DNA of 64,000 nt from Cardinalis cardinalis (taxonomy: Eukaryota; Chordata; Aves; Passeriformes; Cardinalidae). Below, in pieces: positions 39,928 through 49,300 of the stretch (position 1 is the first letter of the stretch; every line of letters starts with the position of its first letter). Made by a program: the position numbers and the translations under genes. Under the pieces are notes generated by a model. It made no database searches. It saw only the letters and a program-made list of their open reading frames with translations, and had not been told where the DNA came from. The stretch lies in the NCBI GenBank assembly GCA_014549065.1, contig JACDOX010000023.1, positions 5,668,802 to 5,732,801 of the forward strand, read 5' to 3'.

Positions 39928-40150
39928 GAGAATCACAGAGTGGTTGAGGTTGGAAGTGACCTCTGGAGATCATCTGGTCCAGACCCCCAGTTCAGGGCCA
40001 GCTATGGCTGGTTGCCCTGGGACATATCCGAATATCTTTTGAATTGGTCTTCAATCAGAATTCATGCCACTGATCACCATNCCCTGGGCTTGGCTGTTCA
40101 GCCACTCATCAGTCCACCTCCCTGTCTGCTCATGTGTCAACAGCAAGAGT
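39928..40150 (-). repeat. CR1 LINE copy with large internal deletion, minus strand
   Basis: The left part (39,928 to about 40,045) is the reverse complement of a CR1 3' end: AGAATCACAGAGTGGTTGAG, GTTGGAAGTGACCTCTGGAG, ATCATCTGGTCCAGACCCCC, then GTTGCCCTGGGACATATCC. The right part (about 40,055-40,150) instead matches an upstream part of CR1, the end of the reverse-transcriptase ORF: CACTGATCACCAT, CCTGGGCTTGGC, TTCAGCCACTCATCAGTCCA, CCTCCCTGTCTGCTCATG. The usual intervening several hundred bases are absent, so this copy has an internal deletion or a template-switch junction near 40,045-40,055. Confidence 0.82.
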
Positions 40151-43100
40151 GGTCGTGCTGTGTGAGCTCATTGGTGTGCTCCAGCTCCACTGCTCTGCTC
40201 AAATGACTACTCAAACTCTTTTTGGTACAACAGCCATAAGCATGGCTTAATTTGCTTTTTTTTTTTCAGAGGTTTATTCTGCTAGTGATGTAAATTAAAG
40301 AACCTGTCACTGAACACACCTTTGAAAAAGGAAATTAAGTAATATTTGTTCACTCAAAGGAAAGCAGAATATGCAGGTGGCAGCCAACATAATTAAAAAG
40401 CTCTCATGAAGAGATGTACAGGGAGNACAAGCAATTCTCCTCCTCCAGTAATTTTGGGCAGAACAAGCAAGAGCAGTCTTCCACTCTAAAGACAAAAATT
40501 TCAGGCACTAACTTAGCTATTAAAATGATTGTAAATAAAATATGTGGTAAAATTACTTTTGCTTACCCATCTAGAAAGAAGCATGAAGTGTGTGTATATA
40601 TATATATATATATATACAGATACACTCACACATGTTTTGCCAAATGTTGGTTGACAGTCACTTAGGCAAGGTGCTGACATTATGGGTGTTACCATTTAAA
40701 ATATTAACAGTGATGAAGAATAGATTGGTATTGATGTTTAAATTTGTATTTTGAACATCCAAAAGCTTCATCAAGGAGTTCACACGGATATGTGTAATTT
40801 CAAAAAACCAGTGAGTAAAAATGGCAGCACAGTTTTGAACTCTTTGCAGTAAATGAGGCAAAGTAAGTTCAGGGCACCTTGCTCACAGGTGAGCTTTCTG
40901 GATATCTGGGTTTAAGTATCCAGCCACTCAATGAGTATACAGAGGATCAAGCTGGAATGACTTCTAGGAATTAGCAGGTATCTCTTCCTTCAGGCAAAGC
41001 CAGCAATGAAAACCAAACAACAAGAAAATATTTTGAAAACTCGTGCTCCCTTGTGCTGTTGCATGGTATGAGACTTTGGTTTTTAAATGGCAGTGAATAG
41101 ATCAGCCCACAAATACCCAGCTGAACATCCTCTTCAACATTTCTTNATTAGGAGGAATCTGATGGCTGTAAAATGAATGTGGACAAGGAGGTATTGCAGA
41201 GATGGCATGAATTTCCCATGGAGAGGTAATTAAATGCTAGACAGGGCACCTGCTGATGCAGCGGCTTGCATTCCAATGGCTGCCATCAGCCTGTCAGAAA
41301 GATATCCAGATCTATTACAAACATAGGGTAAGAGTCACANTGAGGAAGAAGGTGTTACATAGAGTTATTTTGATGGTAGTTTAGGCCAAATGACAGCAGC
41401 TCTTTTAGCTCACAGAAGGCAAAAAGCTTTTTGGAGTTCCAGTATCAACTTCACATACAGAATGTGAAGTGTCTGTCTCTAACACTTCAACAGTTGCAAT
41501 TGAAACAAGGAACCACAAAACAAGTGTTAAAATACTTGAGCATAATCGACCTTGATGGGCTGAAAAATGACAGAAGGAGCATAAAGAGAACAACATAACT
41601 GAGTTTATCAAAGTTTTTCACAGATATGTATGATATATATATATTCAACATTTGTGTTTTGCTCTTTAGAAAGTCTCATGTTGTTCAATCCTCTCTGTGG
41701 CTCTTACAAACTCAGACTGAAGAACCAGGATGCTTAATGCACAGCAGTCCAACATAAATGAAGCTCTGCTCCTTTACTGCAATCTAACCCTGTTTGTGTA
41801 GGATAGGGGAGAAGATATTTGATTACAAACTACATCCAGGTCATGAACAGAATACAGCTCCATACAGAAATGTAGAAAACTTAAACTGAATGACTTAAAT
41901 GATGAACACAAAGGCATCGATTGCACACAAACTTCAAAGGGTTTTCAAATCAAACCAGAGTCTGCAGCAGGGGTGTTCTTCCACTGCCCTGAAAGCAAAA
42001 AAGCCTGGGCTTCCACAACAGACGTACTAGCAAACAGCCCCACGCTGTGGACACTGCATGTACTAGCAAAATCACTTGTGAATTTACTTGTGAAAGCTTG
42101 AGCTTTCTCAGCTCACCCAGCCCCACCAGAATATACTGAAAATTATTAGGTTGTGATTAATTTAACACTTACTTGCATACTAAACTTTTGTAGACTACTA
42201 TAAAGAAGAAGAACTTTTCAAAAAGATGGTAGACTTGAATTTTTTTTTTTTTTAAATTTAGCAGAGGAACATATCAAATGCAGAAAAGCTGTTGAGCGGC
42301 ACGTGGTCCTGGCAGTCAGATGGGGAGCAGAACTCAGTANTGCTCTGTAGCAGGAGTATTGGACATCCCACACTTGGTAACTGAGAACAAATGCTGTGTG
42401 GGGCCAAAATAAAAATCTCCCCTAGAATTGCTGAAGACAAATATATTAAGTCTTTTTAACTTTTTTTTCTGAAAATGAAGGTTTTAATAATTATCCAGGG
42501 ATTTAGCCACTCAGATAGACAGTTCATTACAGAACATTAATGAATCTTTCTTCCCCTTCTAGGAAGCTGCTTCTGACCTGATTCTGGATCATCTCCTTCC
42601 TTTCATTCTATTTTAAGATGGGAAAAAGAGGCTTTACAGACATTTCTGCTCACATCCCTTTTCTTCAGCTGTGGGGTGGAGCTGCTCTGGGCAAAGGGAA
42701 TGTCCTTGGTAGCCACCCACTGAGCAGCACTGCATCTGGACGCTGAAAATAAAGGTTGTTTCCTAATTTGCAGCAACAGCCATATGTTCAGGAATGAAGA
42801 AATGCGTACTCCACCTAATCCCATGAGCTTCCTCTCTCCCCTGTGGCCTATTTAAAGTTATTCTAGCACCCTTTACTGGATGCAGCTACTAAGTGAATTA
42901 CCTTCAAACTTTAGGCCCTTCAAGCAAAGTGACTGTAAGCAAAGCTGAGGAAAAACTGAGCATGCATGAACCATTGTTCCTAGTGAGTCATGGCATCACT
43001 TTCCAGAGTGACTCTGCTAGGGAGGTTCCAAGGCTCCTCCCTTAGAGCAGATGGTAGAAATGTTTTTATTTGGCATTGTTATTGTGTAACACCAGCAATC

Positions 43101-45340
43101 AAGACTGACCGTTTACAGGAAGCTATAGAGACAAGATCCCTGTCACAAAGGTCTCAGGTTTCATGAGAAAATCTCCCACTCTACGGACCTACTTAGGAGG
43201 CAGAGAAGGAATTTACTACCAAATTTCCCTTGGCTTCTTGGAGAGCCACACTGCTTCTCAGTTAACAACTTAGCAAAACAGGTACATGGCAAACTTGCCA
43301 AAGAGTAGCAATTCCTCACGAGCCTTTCATTTTAAGGAGTTTTAAGGGCACGGGAACCACTGGGAGAGATGTGTCTTAATCCAATTTATACATCAGAATT
43401 TGCCTTCTTTTGAACAGAATAACTAGCTTCTTAACCAGGATAGAGGATGTTCCACAAGAAAACTGTACTAACACCCAAGTGAAAACAAAGAGGGTAAGAA
43501 ATCCTTCCTTATACTCTTAGCTTGAATTATTGCAATTAAAGAAATTGAATTTCAGTGTGCACTGCCACAGAGCCAATAACCCATTGCACGGGGTATTTCC
43601 AAAACCNTACACTCAGAAGTACATATATTTTATTCTGATGCCTACTCTTTGCATGTGGGTCCATGTGTGACCCTTCTATGTCTGGTTGCTGGGAGAGGAT
43701 CATGAATTAATTAGAAGATCACAGTTGCTTTGTATATTAATATTGTATAAAGTTGACGCGATGTGTGCTTTGAAAGAGGTTTGAGGATTTTTTTAGTGAT
43801 TGCAAATCATGTACTTGAGCTGAGATATCAAGAGAAAAGGTCTTGATAACATGCCTTGAATGGTTAGACTAAACAGGAATTACATTTTGGAAGTTTAATA
43901 ACAATAGAGGCATCTAGTGGAAGCATTGGAGGACTGCAGCTGTAGGAGAATGCATCAATGCACAGCTGATTTTCTTGCATTACTTCTTCCCAAATGGACT
44001 TTCATTAATTGATTGACAAATATCAATGATGGTTAAGTTTTATTTAAGAATAAGCAAAACTAAAATTTCATGGTATTTATACACTGTGAGGCAAACATGG
44101 TTTTGGAGCCAAGCTGAGGGCTTGAAGTAGGGAGTGTCAGTCTTCCTCTCAACAACAAGAAAAGAAATATCCCATCCCACTCTTTTATCCAGTATTTTAA
44201 TGGTTAGAGGACTCCACCAAGACATAAGAGAAGTTCAATCTCCTTCTGTGCATGATAGTGCACCAGAACATTTATTACTTCCTATTATTATAATTTCCAC
44301 GAAAGAAGAGGACAACTCAGCAGAAATCTGAAAGCATCTCTTCTTGAGCTGAAGAAGAAATGCAAGCTACAGCCAGACTCCAAAGCATACAGAAAACATG
44401 AAGGCCTAGGGCTTGGTGACATGTTCAGCTGCTTTTTAATTTTCCTTTTCTCTTGGGCTGTAGGGCAAAACACACCACAGAAGCACCTGTGTTAACATAT
44501 TCAGAACACATTACAGAAGTATTTGACTTTTACACACTATGCTGGTGAGACACAGCTCCAGACAGCCAGCACAGCTTGTTTCTCTGTGACAGTGATAGGG
44601 TCTTGTGAAAGAGAAGTCACTCCTCAAAAAAACTTCAGGGTNTGACAAGGGCATCATCATAGCCTTCAGCAATTTGGCTCTATGATATGACTAGAGNAAC
44701 AAACCTTTAATTTCCAAGGTATGCAAGTGAGGAAGCAGCCAGGTAACTTCAAGCAGTTTACTCCTAGGCTCACAGTGTTTTCAAAATACAATTTTTGAGC
44801 ATGTTTGAAGTCTATCCATTCAGTCCCATGGAAAAACATTAGGTTTAAACAGAGCCTGGATCCTACCTCTGGGTTTTTAATGTCTAGGGCAAATTTCACT
44901 GAAAATTTAGGCTCATGTTTGCTTATTCCTTCCTTGTTTGAGTGTAGGAATTGATCATAAAGCCTGCCCTCAAAAATATAAACCATGATTTTATGACTTC
45001 CTTTACTAACCGCACTATCATTTATTTCCACCTCAATTTTTCTTTATAGGGTGATGTGATGGATTTTTTTCCTGAAAAGCCTGCATTGTGGGCTTGGATA
45101 TGTCATGTCTAATATTTTTGTCCTTTAATTGGTGAATTTGATTAATGATTGCAGGCTGCAACCAGGCTCTAAACTCCACAGTCTGCTCACTGCCTTCTCA
45201 TTTCGTTTTCAAGGAACTTTCATTTTCCATGCCTCTCTCATACAGAATTGACATTATCAGGGCCCTGAGCTCCTAAGCCTGGGGTGCCTGTGGGTGAGAG
45301 GATGCAAGGCCGAGTAAGACCTCACTCTAGTCATGGCTTT
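40151..45340. other. Intergenic sequence upstream of KCTD3
   Basis: About 5.2 kb, AT-rich, with no recognised gene or RNA. It contains a (TA)n run at 40,595-40,616 and a short TA run at about 41,630-41,642. It could hold distal KCTD3 regulatory elements, but nothing in the sequence identifies them. Confidence 0.5.
40595..40616. repeat. (TA)11 microsatellite
   Basis: Eleven perfect TA units follow a GTGTG lead-in. This is a simple-sequence repeat of a kind that is often polymorphic. Confidence 0.9.
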
Positions 45341-45761
45341 CACAGAATTAGGTTGGAAAAGACCTCTACAGTCCAACTCATGACTGAGCCCCATCCCGTC
45401 AACTACAGCAAGGCACCAAGTGCCACATCCAGTCTTTCCTTAAACACCTTCGGGGATGGTGACTCCACCATCTCCCTGAACAGTCCAGTCCATTCCAACG
45501 TCTTATCACCCCTTCTGTGATGGAGTTCATCCCAAGGTCCAACCTCAACCCNCCCTGCTGCAGCCTGAGGCTGTGGCCTCTTGTCCTGTCACTCGTTGCG
45601 AGACCGACCCCCACGTGGCTGCGCCCTCCTTTCAGGGACTTGCACAGAGCCATAAGGTCACCCCTGAGCCTCCTTTTCTCCAGGCTAAACCCCCCTCTCC
45701 CTCAGCTGCTCCTCACAGGACTTGCGCTCCCAGATCCTTCACCAGCTCCGTTGCCCTTCTC
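45341..45761 (-). repeat. CR1 LINE, 3'-terminal copy, minus strand, abutting the KCTD3 promoter
   Basis: CACAGAATTAGGTTGGAAAA and GACCTCTACAGTCCAACTC correspond to the reverse complement of the CR1 3' terminus. They are followed by CCACATCCAGTCTTTCCTTA, GGGGATGGTGACTCCACCAT, the TTGCGAGACCGACCCCCACG part, CCTCCTTTCAGGGACTTGC and GAGCCTCCTTTTCTCCAGGC. Homology fades at CACCAGCTCCGTTGCCCTTC. The copy is about 420 bases and 5'-truncated. Its truncated 5' side points to the KCTD3 CpG island, which starts within roughly 20-30 bases. It looks less diverged than the 2.5-kb copy. Confidence 0.92.
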
Positions 45762-46032
45762 TTTATTTTAGGCAGGGGTGGCTGGCGGCTCCCCGTTCCT
45801 TTAAACCGCACAGACGACAACCGCNGTGCCGCGGTTCCCGTGCCTCGGGNGTGACGCGGCTCCCGGGCCGGGTCGGCCCAGCCGGCCCCTTCCGGGCGCG
45901 TCTCTGCCCGCGGGCGCTGCCGGCTCCTCCCGCCGTAGCCGGGCCGGCCCCGCCTCCCGCACCGGCAGCGTTCCGACACCGCTCCGCGGCCTGTNGGCCC
46001 GCGTCGGCCCCGCTCCTCCCGCCGCTGCTGCC

Positions 46033-46062
46033 ATGGCCTGTTCCGCCCCCGGCCGGGCCTGA
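46033..46062 (+). other. Candidate upstream ORF in the KCTD3 5' leader
   Basis: An ATG in a strong initiation context (GCTGCCATGG) opens a nine-codon frame that ends TGA at 46,060-46,062, 181 bases before the KCTD3 start codon and in a different frame. If transcription starts upstream of 46,033, this short uORF would lie in the leader and could reduce initiation at the main ATG. Whether it is in the mRNA depends on the unknown start site. Confidence 0.45.
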
Positions 46063-46240
46063 GCGNCGGGAGCCCGCCCGGCCGCAGCCCGCCCGGCCGC
46101 CGACCCTGCCCCGGCCGCCGCTGGGCGATCCCCCGCCGCCTCCTTCCCCGCCGCCTTCGCCGGGCTCCGCCGCTGCTTCCCCCGACCGCGAGGTCCCGGC
46201 GGGAGGCGGCGGCGGGCGCCGGCTGGAGCCGGCGGCGGGG

Positions 46241-46250
46241 AAGATGGCGG
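46241..46250 (+). promoter_or_regulatory. YY1-type motif overlapping the start codon
   Basis: AAGATGGCGG matches the core of the well-known YY1 motif (AAGATGGCGGC), except that the base after it is G rather than C. The ATG within it is the KCTD3 initiator, so the motif doubles as the initiation context. Placement just downstream of transcription start is typical of YY1 sites in CpG-island promoters. Occupancy is an inference. Confidence 0.55.
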
Positions 46251-46317
46251 GGAACGGCGGCGGCTTCGCCGGCGCCGGGAGCGGGGAGATCATCCAGCTC
46301 AACGTGGGCGGCACCAG
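46244..46317 (+). CDS. KCTD3: KCTD3 coding exon 1
   Basis: This exon encodes residues 1-24 and two bases of Arg25. The start ATG lies in GGGAAGATGG, with a purine at -3 and G at +4. The N-terminus is Gly/Ala-rich and leads directly into the first beta strand of the BTB domain, IIQLNVGGT, which is the KCTD-family signature. The donor is AG|GTGAGC at 46,318. This ATG fits because the Met-Ala-Gly start and the length before the BTB resemble those of other vertebrate KCTD3 proteins. The exon is inside the CpG island. Confidence 0.96.
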
Positions 46318-49300
46318 GTGAGCGGGCGGGCCGGGCCGGCGGCGGCGGGCGAGCGGCGAGCGAGGGGCAGCGCCCAGCGGCCCTGCCGGGGCCCGCCCGG
46401 CCGTGGCGGGGGTTCGTGCCTGGGTCTGCCCCGCGGGGCATGGCCGGGATGAGCCTTCCCCCAGCATTCTGCGGGGCCAGGGGTACCCGAAGGCGGACAC
46501 GGCACGGCCGGGATGAGCCTTCCCCCAGCCCTCTGCGGGGCCGGGGGTACCCGAGGCGGACACGGGGCGGGTTGGCAGCTCCGCGTGGTGTCCGCCCGCG
46601 GTGCCAGGACAGCCTGCTCTACATACACCTTCGAGGCTCCGGGAATCCTGCTTCTTCGGGGATAGAAGCTTTGCTTTGCTGTCATATCCGTAGGCTGCTA
46701 GTGTACTGTCTGTGTAGCAGCCTCAGAGACTAAAATATTAAAATCGCTGATACGATAGCGCTGATATCAACGAGAATAAAGAGCTGTATTGTTTTCAAAT
46801 GTACGCTGGAAGTGTGGAAGCTGGCAAATGTAGAGGTTTTGGCAGGCTGAAGCAGAGAATTGTGGGACAACTGTCGTCAGAATCTGCGTGATAAACAGTG
46901 CAAACATTCCTGTCAAAATGCTCAGGCATGAAATCATTCAGATGACTGTAGCTCGTGGAAACTGAACTTATGTGTTTTCCCAAGTAATGTGCACAATGTG
47001 GAGATGGCTATACCTAGTAAGAACTACTACTGCTATTTTAAGAATTTTCTTGCATTACTCAGAGCATGGACTCGATCTGATAACTGAATTGTGTGCTGCA
47101 GCCTTTCTTAAACCGGAGTGCCATAGAGATCGATGCAGAATTCCTTTGCTTTAGTAAGACATTAAGAACCTGGTTCAGCCCAGACAAACTGCTTGTAACT
47201 TGCATAGGCAAAACTCACCTGTNATGATACTTTCAGGATAACTTTGATGTAGGCTTGGACCAGATTTCATGTTATGCTGCATAATGTTCTTCAGTGAACT
47301 CTGTATCTGAAATTACAGGCCAGTTTAACTTTTAGGATTTTATTACCTGTGGAATCTTAAAGCTGCTTTTCTTATTAAATGCTTCTGCAGAGAAGAGAGG
47401 ATTATGGAAAGGGGCACTAATCAGGGAAGAAATACACACCCTCAGAGGGCTTGCCTACACAGAGAGGTGGGAAGAATGAGGCAAATTAGTCAGCATTTGG
47501 ATGTAAGCAGTAGGAAATGTGTGCATGGATATTTCCCCTTTAATAGAGGGACTCTGTACTGTAGTACTTCTGTGTGATAAGTTTTGATCTTTTGCGAGCT
47601 CAGCTTCCCTCGTAGTGCCCATGTCCTTTGAAAACTACACCTGAACCATGTTTTTCAGTTTGCAAAGGCAGGTGACTTANGGGATAGTGGAGTAGAAGAT
47701 GTGCACAGCAAGAGGGTGAGAGTAGGGTACTGTACACGTTTCCTCCTCTTCAGTAGTTCTCATTACTCTCACTAGAAACCTGAAACTCTTACTGTTGTTT
47801 GTAGAATTGTATGAGAGGAGGAAATGAGCACTCCCCTCTATTTCTGACACAAGTTATACTTTGGAGCAGCTTTTCCATGCTCAGACACGAGATCCCNGCT
47901 GCTCCCTGGGACGGTCAGGACTTGTCTCTTGTGTGTGATGGCTCCGTCATTTCCTGGTCACAACTTCAGTGAATTCCTTTACTGTGAACAAAAGTCTCTC
48001 GCAAGTTAATGTTCACAGAACTTACCTCATCAAATTGGGTGAATTCTTTTGACTCTGTATCTCTCTCTGGTTATAATGTAATCCTGCAAGGAAAATAGAC
48101 TTTGAAAATGGTTGTTTTGTAGCTTTCACTTGTCACGTCTGTTTTCAGTTGCCTATATTTTCTTTCAAATTGCTTTAAACTGGCATATGCTAAGGGTCTT
48201 TTGAGGATTTGCTCTGGGTCTGCCAATTTTTCCTTATAAGAGGCCTGTCTGACCGCTGCATGGAGCTGCAGATACAGCGATGCGTGTAAATGTTGCTGGC
48301 TGAGCTGCTTTCTGCATCTGGAAAGGAGGACTCTGTCTTGTTGTTTACATAGATTAATGCCTNTGGATTAAAAGTTCTAAAATATATGTTAGTATGAGCT
48401 ATTGCTTACTAAACTGGTACCATAGTGATAAATTATAGACAGGAGACCTGGGGTTGTCTGAACACACTGATAAAATTGAAAGAGGATGAGGGTGATGCTG
48501 CATCAATCCCTATAACAAGCAGTATCTGGACTAATTTTGGATTAAATTAATGTAATTCATTGTTTTCACGTGCTATAATATACTTAAATTAATCATCCCT
48601 TACTCTTAGACAGAGGTAGTGACCTGTATTACTGATAAGAAAAGCTGAGCAAAGATACTTAGAAGTATATTNGAGAAGTGTTTTTTATTTTTTTTCAGAA
48701 AAGGTTTTGTGCATGCTTGTGCTTAGAACACTGACACTGTAGCTTTTCTGTTAAGAACAGATTTGCCATTGTTATGTTTGCAGGGAGCAAATGTACAATC
48801 CATGTTTTATATAGTCCCACATAGCCTCTGTGTTTCTGCCTCTTAGGGGGCATAAAGTAATGGGGTTGTTTACCTCCTCCCCTTCCCCCTTCAAACCTGG
48901 AAAATACTAGCAGCGAAAATTATATAAATTATGACTAAGTATTTTTATTCAAAAAATATTTTGTATTCTGTAATCCTGTATTAAATGACAAGTCGCAATG
49001 GAATTTTACTTTTGCATATCCTTTTTGTTTTCCATTAATGAAGAGATTACCAGAGGTTTCTTAGTCATGGCACTAGTAAGAGGATATGTACAGCCAGAGA
49101 GTGATGCAGAGCATGAGCTCATTGTCCAAGCTGCCAGTTCAGTTGTCTTCCTTCATGTTAAATCAAGACTAGAAAATAATCCATAGTTATTTATTATGTA
49201 AAGCACTGTCTGGCATCATAAGTAATATTATAATTTGCATTATTTCACAATATGATTCAGAGTCCATGATGTTTTTTCTTTTAACTGTTATTGTTATTAT

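Larger units (their letters stand above)
45780..46620 (+). promoter_or_regulatory. CpG island promoter of KCTD3
   Basis: Composition changes abruptly to very high GC with abundant CG dinucleotides, then returns to AT-rich sequence after about 46,620. The island covers the presumed 5' UTR, coding exon 1 and the start of intron 1. No TATA box is visible, as expected for a broad CpG-island promoter of a widely expressed gene. Candidate sites are an ETS-type CTTCCGGG at 45,889-45,896, a GC box CCGCCCCC at 46,043-46,050 and another GC-box-like CCCCGCCTCCC near 45,949. The transcription start cannot be fixed from sequence alone. The reading frame upstream of the start codon is open to beyond 45,800, so a non-AUG extension cannot be excluded. 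Confidence 0.88.

Noticed and set aside
1..45340. Exons of KCNK2, the expected upstream neighbour
   Set aside because: I looked for recognisable TREK-1 pore and C-terminal segments in the open frames and found none.
45713..46563. Long minus-strand open frames (242 and 266 codons) over the CpG island
   Set aside because: They are a by-product of extreme GC content: the translations are Pro/Ala/Gly/Arg-rich without any domain, they overlap the KCTD3 promoter antisense, and they run into CR1 sequence.
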